A stretch of 59,856 nt of DNA. Source: CAYQTL01 sp964420405. GTDB lineage: Bacteria; Acidobacteriota; Thermoanaerobaculia; Thermoanaerobaculales; Sulfomarinibacteraceae. The first letter of the stretch is position 1. Every line of letters starts with the position of its first letter. The notes beneath the pieces are model-generated. The model saw only the letters and a program-made list of their open reading frames with translations. It ran no database searches and was not told the DNA's origin. Shown here piece by piece: positions 6,617-15,259 of this stretch. The stretch lies in the NCBI GenBank assembly GCA_964420405.1, contig CAYQTL010000020.1, positions 1-59,856 on the forward strand. The letters are read 5' to 3'. The position numbers and the translations under genes are program-made.

Positions 6617-8989
6617 CTACTCGGCGCGCCGCCTCAGATCGGCGGCCATCGACAGGATGCGCTGCCTCTCCGGTCCCTCGCGGCTCGCGGCGAACGACTC
6701 CATGTGCGCCGCCGCCTCGCCGAACCGTCCGGAACGGGCGAGTGCCATCGCCAGGTTGTAGTGCACGGTGACCATGCGGGGCTCGGCTGCGATGGCCTTC
6801 CGCCATGCCTCGACGGCCCCCTCGACGTCGCCCTCCTCGGCCCGGATCACGCCCAGCGCGTTCCAGCCGTCGGCGAGCGTCGGATCGGTGGCGAGCCCGG
6901 CCTCCAGGTACTGCCGGGCCTCTTCGGGCCGCTGCTCCGCCATCGAGATCAGGCCGAGGTCCACGGCCGCGCGGGCGGCGTCGGGCCGGATCTCGAGCAC
7001 CCGCTGGAGCAGATCGCGCGCACGCTGCCACTCCTGCCGGCCCGCCGCCACCCGGGCGACGAAGGTCAACGCTGCGGGATCGCCGGCCGACTCGAGGTCT
7101 GCCAGCGCCTCCGCGGCGGGCTCCCCCCGTCCCTGCCGGAGCAGCTGCTCCGCGGCTCCGAGCCGGATGTCCGGCGGACGCGTCGGATCGCGCACCACCT
7201 CGAGCAGGGTGGTCACGGCCTCGTCCACCCGCCCCGTGGCGGCGAGCACCTCGGCCAGCGCGACCCAGGGACCCAGCCGGTCCGGACCGGCCTCGACCGC
7301 GAGGCGGGCCCGGCGCTCCGCCTCGTCCAGCTCGCCCTCCGCCACCGCGGCCTGGGCGAGCAGGCTGTGGGCCGCCGCCGGGTCATGGTCCACCGATGCC
7401 GCGGCGAGTGCGCCCGCCTCGGCGAACCGCCGCTGGGAGAACAGCAGCGCCGCCGCCTGGAGTCTCAGCGAGGGCGCCTCGGGAATCTCCTCCATGGCCC
7501 GCTCGAGGGTGGCGATCGCCTCGTCCGTCCTTCCGAGGTCGGTCTGGGCGCGCGCGAGCATCGCCCACGCGTCCTCGATACCCGGATCATCGACCAGCAC
7601 CCGCTCGAAGCGCTCGGCTGCGGTGGCGGCGTCGCCACGCTCGAGCATCATGTGGGCGTCGCGCAGCTCAGCGAGAACCTGCACCTTGTCCTTGGGGTCC
7701 GGCAGCGGCCCCTCCGCGACGGTTCCGGACCCCGTGGCGTAGCCCAGGGCCGCGAGCTGCCGCCGGGTCTCGGCGTCGACCGCCTCCGGGCCCTCCATCG
7801 TCCTCTCCCACCCGGCGAGGATCGACGCGAGGTCGCCGGCCAGCTCGGGTCGGGCCTCCGCCAGGTCGACGAGCTGGTCGGCGTCGGCCTCCAGGTCGTA
7901 CAGCTCGGGCCGGGGAGCGTCGATGTACTGGTGGGATCCCCGGATCACCGCCGCCAGGTCGCTCCAGCCGAAGTGCAGTCGCGGGTACAACGTCTCCGCG
8001 TACAGCGCGCGCTCGGGCCTGTCTCCGTCCGGCGGGCGCAGCAGGGACCGGCCGTCCACGCCCTCGGGGACGGGCAGTCCCAGTCCCTCCAGGATGGTCG
8101 GGAAGACGTCCACCAGGCTCACCGGACGTGCGACCGAGGCGCCGGCGTCCGCGCCGCCCGGGAGCTTCACGATCAGGGGCACCTGGAGGGTGGTGCGGTA
8201 GAGGAACAGGCCGTGCTCCTCCTCGCCGTGCTCTCCCAGGCCCTCGCCGTGGTCCGAGAGAAAGACGATCAGCGAGCGATCGTAGACCCCGAGCCGGCGC
8301 AGCTCGTCGAGGAGGTCCCCGACGACGGCGTCTGCGGCCGCGATCTCGCCGTCGTAGGGCGACTCGTACCTCGAGGCGTAGGGCTCGGGCGGCTCGTACG
8401 GCGTATGGGGTTCGAACAGGTGGAGAAAGAGCAGGAACCGTCCCCCGGCGACCTCCGCAAGCCACGGACGGATCGCCTCGAGCGTCTCGGGGCCACGGCG
8501 CTGGACGGACTGGAGGCCGCCGGAGCCGGCGTGGGCGATGGCGTCCTCCCAGAGGTCGAAGCCCGTTCCGATCCCCGTATCGCCACGCAAGACCCGGGCC
8601 GACACCGCACCCCCCGTAGCGTAGCCGGCGTCCGAGAGGAGCTGCTGCAGCAGCACGGAGCGCGCCGGGTCGACCCGGTAGCCGATGTTGTCCCGCGCGC
8701 CGTGGGCAGGAGGCAGCATCCCAGACAGCAGCGACGCGTGGGCCGGCAGGGTCAGGGGAGCCGTGGTGTACGCCCGCTCGAACAGGATGCCCTCGGCGCG
8801 CAGCTGGTCGACGGCCGGTGTGTCGACGCCCTCGTACCCGTACGCCGGAAGACGATCGGACCGCAGCGTGTCCACCGAGATCAGGACGACCGGCGTTCCA
8901 TCCGGGAACCGCCCCTCCGGCGGACCGGCGGCGCACGCGAGGCCCCCGAGAGCCGCCACCAGGACCACAGCCATCCGGAGCCACCGCAT
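6617..8989 (-). CDS. sulfatase/phosphotransferase-family lipoprotein fused to TPR repeats
   Basis: The 790-aa protein has a signal sequence ending LGGLAC (Cys19; imperfect lipobox). The alkaline-phosphatase-superfamily domain spans about 30-390: metal residue in SVDTLRSDRLP, nucleophile segment TAPLTLPAHASLLSG, and metal loop SDHGEGLGEHGEEEHG. The classical sulfatase signature is C/S-x-P-x-R; here it is T-L-P-A-H, so the predicted nucleophile is Thr80. It cannot be converted to formylglycine. A phosphodiester or phosphoglycerol-type activity is as likely as sulfate release. Residues 430-790 carry about nine TPRs (WAMLARAQTDLGRTDEA, WNALGVIRAEEGDVEGA). The start at 8989 lacks a good Shine-Dalgarno sequence; a GTG two codons upstream is an alternative. 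Confidence 0.85.
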   Translation of the reverse strand: MRWLRMAVVLVAALGGLACAAGPPEGRFPDGTPVVLISVDTLRSDRLPAYGYEGVDTPAVDQLRAEGILFERAYTTAPLTLPAHASLLSGMLPPAHGARDNIGYRVDPARSVLLQQLLSDAGYATGGAVSARVLRGDTGIGTGFDLWEDAIAHAGSGGLQSVQRRGPETLEAIRPWLAEVAGGRFLLFLHLFEPHTPYEPPEPYASRYESPYDGEIAAADAVVGDLLDELRRLGVYDRSLIVFLSDHGEGLGEHGEEEHGLFLYRTTLQVPLIVKLPGGADAGASVARPVSLVDVFPTILEGLGLPVPEGVDGRSLLRPPDGDRPERALYAETLYPRLHFGWSDLAAVIRGSHQYIDAPRPELYDLEADADQLVDLAEARPELAGDLASILAGWERTMEGPEAVDAETRRQLAALGYATGSGTVAEGPLPDPKDKVQVLAELRDAHMMLERGDAATAAERFERVLVDDPGIEDAWAMLARAQTDLGRTDEAIATLERAMEEIPEAPSLRLQAAALLFSQRRFAEAGALAAASVDHDPAAAHSLLAQAAVAEGELDEAERRARLAVEAGPDRLGPWVALAEVLAATGRVDEAVTTLLEVVRDPTRPPDIRLGAAEQLLRQGRGEPAAEALADLESAGDPAALTFVARVAAGRQEWQRARDLLQRVLEIRPDAARAAVDLGLISMAEQRPEEARQYLEAGLATDPTLADGWNALGVIRAEEGDVEGAVEAWRKAIAAEPRMVTVHYNLAMALARSGRFGEAAAHMESFAASREGPERQRILSMAADLRRRAE

Positions 8990-9099
8990 GCGGGACACCG
9001 TAGTCGAACCACCGGCGACGGGTAAAGATCCGGCTGCCCGTGCGGTCGGCCCCCGCTGCGGGTGGAGGCGTCCGCGCGTCGCGGGCACCGGCCGTCGTC

Positions 9100-12000
9100 T
9101 CACTGACCGTCGTCGAGCACCCGCGGCACCACCGTCGAGGCGTCGCCGGTGAGGTTGTCGACCAGCGAGGCGTAGACCAGCACGCCGGCGCCGGCCGTCA
9201 CCTCGAGCCGGACGGAGCCCGCCGCCAGGTCGCCGGTCCCGCCGCGCGTCGCGAACGGCCGGTTGTCCTGGCGCCACCGGCCGGGTCCGAGGTCGACGTC
9301 GTACGCCGCCAGCCGGTCGCCCGCGGCGTCGCGCAGCGTCACCCGCACCGTGGCCGCGGCGATCCCCGCGTTGGTGAAGCCGAGGTTGGTGCGGAACTGG
9401 TCGTCCTCGCGCAGGTGCGGCAGCACCGCGACCTGGCCGGCCGCCAGCCCGGCCGACGGCTCGGCCCCGTCGAGCCGCTGGCCGAAGGTCCCGCCGGCCA
9501 GGCACGGGTCGTCACCGGACAGCTGGTTGAAGGTCCGCGACGTCACCACCAGCGGCCCGTCCGAGCACACCTCGAGCGCCGCCGACAGGTCCTCACCGGG
9601 TCGCAGCCACCCCACCACGTCGGCCAGGTCGACCATCTCGGACGCCGTCACCGTCACCTCGCGGGTCGTCACGCCGTCGGCGGCGTGCAGGCGCAGCTCG
9701 GCGGTCCCGGCGCCGCCGGCGACGCCGAGCAGGCCCACGTCGGTCCGCCAGACGGTCCCGCCGCTGCCGGCGGCGTGGCTTGCGACCGGGATCCACTGCG
9801 GACGGTCGCAGCCGTCGGCAACTCCCTCGATCCGGATCCAGCCCGACCGGCTGCAGGTCGCACCGTCGGCGGACGCTTCGAGGCGCCACTCCCACCTGCC
9901 GGCCGCGCCGTACGCGTGCGCGACCGACGCATCCGTGGCGACGGCTCCGTCGCCGAACGACCACGCGACGGTGGCCGCACCGGAGCACCCGGCAGCGGTT
10001 GTCGTCGCGTCGAAGGCCACCGGCTCGCCGGCGGTTCCCGTCGCCGGCACCGTCGCCTGGCAGGTCAGCAGACAGGTGCCCGCCGGTGCCACCGTCAGAT
10101 CGGCGGTCGCCGTGTCGGAGCCGCCGTCGTTGGCGACCGTCAGCCCGACGGTGTAGGTGCCCGCGACAGCCCAGCTGTGCACCGGGTTCCGATCGGTGCT
10201 GGCGTCACCGTCGCCGAAGTCCCACGACCAGGAGGCCGGCCCCCCGGTGGAGCCGTCGGTGAGCTGCACGGGCTGCCCGGCGACCGGGACGCTCGGCGAC
10301 CAGCTGAAGGACGCGACCGGCGGGTCCACGGCCGCACCCGGAGCGATCGTCAGCTCGTCGAGCTGCGGCGGGTCCTGGCCGGACACGAGCTGCAGGATGA
10401 CCTCCACCTGCAGGTACCGACCGGCCGGCGTCGATCTCAGCCCGACCCCGCTCGCCGCGTCCTCCCAGGACGACCAGCCCGTGGCATCCTCCGAGCTGCG
10501 CACCCGGACCCGGGTCGCGGCGCCGGCCGGCGTGGTACCGGTCCAGCTGACGGTTCCCCAGGGCGTTCCGGCTTCGATGGCGTCGAACACCACCCGCCAG
10601 CTGCCGATCCGGGTCGTCAGGGAGCGCGACACGACCCCCGTCAGGTCGCCGACCACGTCGTGGCCGTCTGCGCCCGCCAGCTGCAGGTCGAGGTCGTTGC
10701 GGTTGGTGGCCGGGTCGAGCCGCTCGATCACGCTGCTCGCCGGACCGAGCGTCCACACCTTGCCGGCGGCGTCGATCGCGATCTCCCTCGGAGCGCCGCC
10801 GATCGGGATCGTCGCGCGGACGAACCCGCCGGGGGTGAACCGGCGGACGACCCCGCCACCCGGCACCGCGACCCAGATGTCGCCGTCCTCGGTGGCCTTG
10901 ACGCCCTCCGCGTCGACCCCTGCGTCCACCGTCCACTCGGGGTCGCCCGTCTCCGTCGCGAGCCGCGACACCAGCCCGCCGTCACCCTCCGCCGCGAGCA
11001 GCCCGCCGCCGCCATCGACCGCCACCGAGCGGCCCGCGTGTCCGAGCTGGAAGAACAGGTCGACCCCGCCGGCGGTGTCGAGCCGCAGCAGCTCGGTGGA
11101 CGGCCAGCCCGCGATCCACACCCGGCCGCCGCCGTCGACCACCGCGGCGTTCGGCTCGAGCTCCTCGTTGGACAGGTCGACGGTCTCCAGCACCGCCCCG
11201 CTGTCGCCGTCGAGACGGTGGACGAGGCGATCGGCGCGGACGCCGACCCAGACGCCGTTGTCGGCGTCCACCGCGAGAGCGCCGACGCCGTTCGCCAGGT
11301 AGTCGCCGTGGCCGTCTCCCGGCACGTGCACCGCCCGCGCGCCGTCCACCAGCACCACCTCGTAGAGGACGCACTCGTCCGCACCCCACGGCAGCAGCTC
11401 GTCGCCGGTGATGGCGCCGTCGCCGTCGTCGTCGCGGGAGGTGTCGACGACACCGTCGCTGTCGCGGTCGACGCAGTCGCCGCGCTCCTCCAGGCCGATC
11501 TTGACGACGGTCCCCGCGGCCTGGTTGCCGACCCAGCAGCTGCCGTCAAGGTCCACCGCCACCGCCGACGGCTCCAGCGCCCGATCGGGACCCGTCCGGT
11601 AGCGGCCCAGCTCCGAGCCGTCGGCCACGTCGATCCTCGAGACGACGCCCAGTGAGGTCGTCGGGACCCACAGGTACGGCGGCGCGCTCCAGCTCTCCAC
11701 CAGCCGCATCGACCCGTCCGCCGCCTCGAGGCCGAGCATCGTGCCGGTCTCGAAGTCGTCGGTGGTGGTGTAGGTGATGCCGTCGCCGGCGGGGCCGCCG
11801 ACGTCGACCGTCAGCGTCACCCCGTCCACGTACGCCCCTTCGAAGTCGTCGTTGTGGTCGGAGACGTACACGAACGCGATCCAGACACTGCCGGCACCGA
11901 GCACGCTGCCGGCGTCGCCCCAGTCGGCCAGGTCGGCCGACACCGTCCGCCAACCGCCGTCGGTGCCGGTGGAGGTCGCCGAGCCGTCGAACACCCGTCC

Positions 12001-12462
12001 GTCGGTGGACGCGAGCCACATGAAGAGGTCGTGGACCCGCTCCGTCTCGAGCCACAGCTCGAACCGCAGGCTGCCGGAGGTGGCCTCCGACAGGTCGAAC
12101 GGCCCGGCGATCGCCCAGCTGGTGGTGCCGGGGGGTGCCGGATCTCCCGGCGGGGGCGCGTCCGGTCCACTGCCGGCGCAGCGGATGCTGAAGCTCCCGG
12201 CGGCCGCCCGGTGATCGGTTCGGCCCCAGTCCACCTCGGCGGCACCGTCCGGATGGGTGACCCGCCACGGCGACGCGGGCCAGCTGTCCTCGAAGCCCTC
12301 GGACAGCAGCACCACCTCCTCCTTCGGCGTCGGCGCGACGGCGGGAGAGGCCGCCTCGAGGCGGAACGCGCGGATCACCGGCCGGTCCTCGGCCGCGGCC
12401 GGGGCCGCGCCGCCGGGCGCGAGCATCCCGAGAGTCAGCAGCGCCGCCACGAGGTCGCCCAT
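9100..12462 (-). CDS. large secreted beta-propeller/PKD protein with recurrent C-terminal module
   Basis: This is a 1120-aa extracellular multidomain protein. The start at 12462 follows GGGAGG. A short signal sequence lies at 1-24 with no basic n-region. A MAM/jelly-roll-like domain (about 50-230) opens LLSEGFEDSWPASPWRV. Next come Vgb/NHL-type propeller blades (about 250-650; VAVDLDGSCWVGNQAAGTVVKI), interrupted by a calcium-binding EF-like stretch DRDSDGVVDTSRDDDGDG. Two PKD domains follow (SWSWDFGDGDASTDRNPVHS; VAWSFGDGAVATDASVAHAY). The last 210 residues are the two-lobe module shared with the proteins at 511 and 57123 (VVTSRTFNQL, GGTFGQRLDG, FRTNLGFTN). It is probably a surface protein of adhesive or structural type. 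It sits 15 nt downstream of the barrel gene in the same operon. Confidence 0.85.
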   Translation of the reverse strand: MGDLVAALLTLGMLAPGGAAPAAAEDRPVIRAFRLEAASPAVAPTPKEEVVLLSEGFEDSWPASPWRVTHPDGAAEVDWGRTDHRAAAGSFSIRCAGSGPDAPPPGDPAPPGTTSWAIAGPFDLSEATSGSLRFELWLETERVHDLFMWLASTDGRVFDGSATSTGTDGGWRTVSADLADWGDAGSVLGAGSVWIAFVYVSDHNDDFEGAYVDGVTLTVDVGGPAGDGITYTTTDDFETGTMLGLEAADGSMRLVESWSAPPYLWVPTTSLGVVSRIDVADGSELGRYRTGPDRALEPSAVAVDLDGSCWVGNQAAGTVVKIGLEERGDCVDRDSDGVVDTSRDDDGDGAITGDELLPWGADECVLYEVVLVDGARAVHVPGDGHGDYLANGVGALAVDADNGVWVGVRADRLVHRLDGDSGAVLETVDLSNEELEPNAAVVDGGGRVWIAGWPSTELLRLDTAGGVDLFFQLGHAGRSVAVDGGGGLLAAEGDGGLVSRLATETGDPEWTVDAGVDAEGVKATEDGDIWVAVPGGGVVRRFTPGGFVRATIPIGGAPREIAIDAAGKVWTLGPASSVIERLDPATNRNDLDLQLAGADGHDVVGDLTGVVSRSLTTRIGSWRVVFDAIEAGTPWGTVSWTGTTPAGAATRVRVRSSEDATGWSSWEDAASGVGLRSTPAGRYLQVEVILQLVSGQDPPQLDELTIAPGAAVDPPVASFSWSPSVPVAGQPVQLTDGSTGGPASWSWDFGDGDASTDRNPVHSWAVAGTYTVGLTVANDGGSDTATADLTVAPAGTCLLTCQATVPATGTAGEPVAFDATTTAAGCSGAATVAWSFGDGAVATDASVAHAYGAAGRWEWRLEASADGATCSRSGWIRIEGVADGCDRPQWIPVASHAAGSGGTVWRTDVGLLGVAGGAGTAELRLHAADGVTTREVTVTASEMVDLADVVGWLRPGEDLSAALEVCSDGPLVVTSRTFNQLSGDDPCLAGGTFGQRLDGAEPSAGLAAGQVAVLPHLREDDQFRTNLGFTNAGIAAATVRVTLRDAAGDRLAAYDVDLGPGRWRQDNRPFATRGGTGDLAAGSVRLEVTAGAGVLVYASLVDNLTGDASTVVPRVLDDGQ

Positions 12463-12477
12463 GGAGCCCCCCTCCCG

Positions 12478-13311
12478 CTACAGGCCGAGGATCAGCCGCA
12501 GGTAGGCGCCGTCGAAGGCCCCCGGGCCGTCCCGTTCGTCCCAGCTGCGGTACCGCCAGCCGCCCTCCAGGTGGACGGCGCGGACGATCCTCCCCCGCAG
12601 GCCGGCCTCCGCGCCGTACATCACGCGGGTCACCGTGTCCGACACGGCCGCGCTGCCGACGGCAGGATCGTCGCCTCCGTCGGTCGCCACGTGGGCGTCC
12701 CGGTCCCCCTGCGCCCAGCGCGCCGCCAGCCGTCCCGTCAGCTCGAGACGGGGCGTCAGGCGGACTGCCACGTCGGCGCCCACCGCAGCGCCCCACAGCC
12801 GGCTGCGGGCGCGGTCGGCCTCGGCGGACGGGTCCCCCGCCGGCCGGCGGTCCTCCTCGATCAGGATCCGGGTCGGCCCGGCCCACGGCGTCAGCCGCAC
12901 ACCGTCGGCCACCTCCCACGTCTGGGCGATCACGAGGTCGTAGACCTCGATCTCGAGCCGCAGCTCGTCGCCCGTGGGGTCGCCTCCCGGTACCGTTCCG
13001 GCTCCCTCCAGCTCGGGGTACAGCTCGGCCGCGAAGAACACCGTGTAGTCGTCGCCGCCGAACACCGCCCGTCCGCCCACGAGACCGAGGCCGTCATCGG
13101 CGGTCTGCCACCAGCCGGCGTACTTGCCCGGCTCCCAGAACCCCCACGCCGCGCCCCCGGCGGGGCTGAACCCCTGCTCGGCGCCCGTGAGCTCGAGCCC
13201 GAAGCTGCCCGCCGCAGCCGGCCCGCAGGTCGCCACGACCGCCAGCGCGACCGCCGCACACGCCCCCGTCCACGACGGAGCGACTCCGACCTCCCGGTGA
13301 CCTGGGCGCAT
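12478..13311 (-). CDS. predicted outer-membrane beta-barrel protein
   Basis: The start at 13311 follows GGGGGAGA; the longer frame to 13413 has no such site. The 277-aa product has a signal peptide ending about VVATCGPAAAG. The mature part is built of alternating amphipathic strands rich in Gly, Trp and Tyr (GAAWGFWEPGKYAGWW, DDYTVFFAAELYPEL, LHLEGGWRYRSWDERD-like) and ends DGAYLRLILGL. This is a porin-like barrel pattern, but no named family is recognised. It is immediately upstream of the large propeller/PKD protein. It could therefore help export or anchor that protein, which is inference from context only. Confidence 0.65.
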   Translation of the reverse strand: MRPGHREVGVAPSWTGACAAVALAVVATCGPAAAGSFGLELTGAEQGFSPAGGAAWGFWEPGKYAGWWQTADDGLGLVGGRAVFGGDDYTVFFAAELYPELEGAGTVPGGDPTGDELRLEIEVYDLVIAQTWEVADGVRLTPWAGPTRILIEEDRRPAGDPSAEADRARSRLWGAAVGADVAVRLTPRLELTGRLAARWAQGDRDAHVATDGGDDPAVGSAAVSDTVTRVMYGAEAGLRGRIVRAVHLEGGWRYRSWDERDGPGAFDGAYLRLILGL

Positions 13312-13419
13312 CGACTCTCTCCCCCTTTCCCGTACGTACGGACGCCGGGCGCCGGACGTTGGGCCGCACCGCAGCGTCTGCCGGATGATGGAGGAACCGG
13401 GGCGCCGTGTCACGCGCCC

Positions 13420-14025
13420 TCAGGAGAGGGTGAAGGGCAGCTCCGCCTCGCGCTCCTCGAGCTCGATGACGAGCGTGTAGGTGCCGGGCTGCACGCCCCC
13501 CGGGACCGGGAAGTAGAGCAGCCCCTGGCAGAGCTCGCGGAGATCGACGTGCTGCGCCTCGAGCACGATGCTCGTGCCCGGCAGCGGCATGAAGCCGAGG
13601 GGACAGCCCCGGCGGTCGGGGCGGCTGAACGCCAGCGGCTCGGCCGCGACCGCGGCCTGGCGTGCCAGGGCCGCGATCTCGGAGTACCGCGACGAGAACT
13701 CCTCGTGGGGCATGATCGGGATCCGGCGCCGGTCGGGGGTCTCGAGGAACACGGCGTCCCGGCGGACCTCGGTGGCGATGGTCTGCATGCCGCCGATACC
13801 GACCTGCAGGATCAGCCACTCGTCCCCGATCCTCGTCGCGGCGTACTTGAAGCTGACGACCGCCTCGAGCTGCGGGCCCCGGTAGCGGACGAGGTGCTCC
13901 CCCGGGCGGTCCACCTTCGGCTCGTCGATCGGCCGGTCGAGACCCGGTGACGCCGTCCCGCAGGCGGCCAGGATCAACGAGCCGAGCGCGAGCGACGAGA
14001 TCGTCACGGATCGCGGACGGATCAT
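13420..14025 (-). CDS. lipoprotein of unknown function
   Basis: The 201-aa protein starts at 14025 with GGGAGGT 5 nt upstream. The signal peptide ends in a good lipobox, LILAAC (Cys22). The mature part is mostly beta (LVRYRGPQLEAVVSFKYA, EWLILQVGIGGMQ), then a helix rich in Arg/Ala and a terminal strand (GTYTLVIELEEREAELPF). This resembles small acidobacterial lipoproteins with an Ig-like fold. No family is recognised. It is upstream of the barrel gene on the same strand (108-nt gap) and divergent from the aspartyl protease. Confidence 0.7.
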   Translation of the reverse strand: MIRPRSVTISSLALGSLILAACGTASPGLDRPIDEPKVDRPGEHLVRYRGPQLEAVVSFKYAATRIGDEWLILQVGIGGMQTIATEVRRDAVFLETPDRRRIPIMPHEEFSSRYSEIAALARQAAVAAEPLAFSRPDRRGCPLGFMPLPGTSIVLEAQHVDLRELCQGLLYFPVPGGVQPGTYTLVIELEEREAELPFTLS

Positions 14026-14106
14026 GGTGACCTCCCTGACCTTTTCGACAGCGGCGCCCGCCGCCGCGGTATTCCCGGAAACCCTCCGGGGCGGCCTGCG
14101 TAGAGG

Positions 14107-14112
14107 TACTAT
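14107..14112 (+). promoter_or_regulatory. putative -10 box TACTAT
   Basis: GGTACTAT lies 11 nt before the aspartyl-protease ATG at 14124, so the transcript would have almost no 5' leader. No clear -35 element was found. Confidence 0.4.
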
Positions 14113-14123
14113 CGTCAGTCACG

Positions 14124-15140
14124 ATGACTCTCGCCAGAGCACCGCTGCCGCGCGGCACGCCTCTCCCATCGGCCGGCACCACCGCCGGCGGGGCGGTCCG
14201 GTCAGCCCTGGTGTGCTGCGCCCTGGCGGCCCTCGTCGGCCTCCCGGGAGCACCGTCGGGGGCGGCCGCCGAGCCGGTCCACGAGCTCGCGATCCGGGAG
14301 TTCAGGCGCCTGATCGTGGTGCCCGTCCGGATCGGGGGCTCGGCCGAGCTCGAGTTCGTGCTCGACTCGGGCAGTGCCGCCACCACCCTCAACGACCTCG
14401 AGCTGGCCGAGCGCCTCGGCCTGCACGCCCGGCCCCTCGGGACCGCCCCCGGCGCCGGGGACTCGCGGTTGCTGGTCCTGATGGCGCCCGACGTGGCGCT
14501 GACGGCCGGCGGCAGGCCCCTGCTGCGCACCGATCTCCTGGTCCACCACGTGACCCAGCTGCACGAGGAGCAGGCCGGCCGCGAGCTTCACGGCCTGCTG
14601 GGCGCCGACCTCTTCGCGCGTTACGCCGTGGACATCGACCCTGCAGCCGGCGTCGTCCGCCTGTACCCGCCGTCGACGCCGCCGCCGTTTCCGGCCACAA
14701 CCGTCGTGCCGGTCTCGATCCGCCGGGGCAAACCGATCGTCCGGGCCGAGGTCGCGATGGCCGGGTCGCGGCCGGTCGCGACCCGGCTGCTGCTCGACAC
14801 CGGCTCGGAGGCCGCCCTGGTGCTGGTGCGCGGCGAGCGGCGCCGCCTCGAGGCCCCGGACGACGGCCGCACGGTGCGGGTGACGGGGGTCGGCGGCGAG
14901 GTCGAGGGGGTGCTCGCCCGGGTCGACAGCGTCGACCTGGGTGGCCGCCGGGTGGGACCGCTCGAGGCGGCGTTCGTCGAGCGGAGCTCGCTGCCGACGG
15001 TGCGGGAGCTTCGGCGGGTGGACGGCGTGCTCGGCAACGGCCTCCTGAGGAGGTTCCGGAGCTGGATCGACCTCGCCTCCGGGCAGCTCGTCCTCGGCGC
15101 CGGCGACGGCGTGGGAGATGCGGCGGCCGCGCCGCCGTGA
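14124..15140 (+). CDS. secreted retropepsin-like aspartyl protease
   Basis: The 338-aa protein has an N-terminal signal region (hydrophobic about 25-48). It contains two aspartyl-protease lobes, each with a catalytic motif: FVLDSGSAATTL near residue 79 and LLLDTGSEAALV near residue 222. Each lobe ends with the hydrophobic-hydrophobic-Gly signature (LHGLLGADLFARY and VDGVLGNGLLRRF). Having both lobes in one chain is the gag-asp/PF13650 arrangement seen in many bacterial periplasmic proteins, some of which are pepsin-like in activity. No Shine-Dalgarno sequence is visible; the close -10 box suggests a near-leaderless message. The VWFA-TPR-VWFA operon follows 119 nt downstream. Confidence 0.82.
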   Translation: MTLARAPLPRGTPLPSAGTTAGGAVRSALVCCALAALVGLPGAPSGAAAEPVHELAIREFRRLIVVPVRIGGSAELEFVLDSGSAATTLNDLELAERLGLHARPLGTAPGAGDSRLLVLMAPDVALTAGGRPLLRTDLLVHHVTQLHEEQAGRELHGLLGADLFARYAVDIDPAAGVVRLYPPSTPPPFPATTVVPVSIRRGKPIVRAEVAMAGSRPVATRLLLDTGSEAALVLVRGERRRLEAPDDGRTVRVTGVGGEVEGVLARVDSVDLGGRRVGPLEAAFVERSSLPTVRELRRVDGVLGNGLLRRFRSWIDLASGQLVLGAGDGVGDAAAAPP

Positions 15141-15259
15141 GCTTCCCCGCCGTCGGTCGGCCGCTTCGGCCCGGGTTCCGGTACGATGGCTCGTCGGGCG
15201 GGCCGCCCCTCCCCCGCACGGGGTCCCCCGGGGCTGCCGCCGCCCGCACTGGAGGGCAG

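Noticed and set aside
6521..9025. 834-codon plus-strand ORF
   Set aside because: It is antisense to the sulfatase-TPR gene and shows no recognisable motif or ribosome-binding site.
9040..11655. 871-codon plus-strand ORF
   Set aside because: It is antisense to the propeller/PKD protein; composition is that of a third-position GC shadow.
14024..15259. Upstream extension of the VWFA protein at 15260
   Set aside because: The stretch is in another frame over the aspartyl protease gene, is low-complexity Arg/Ala/Gly-rich, and is followed by a real ribosome-binding site and signal peptide at 15260.
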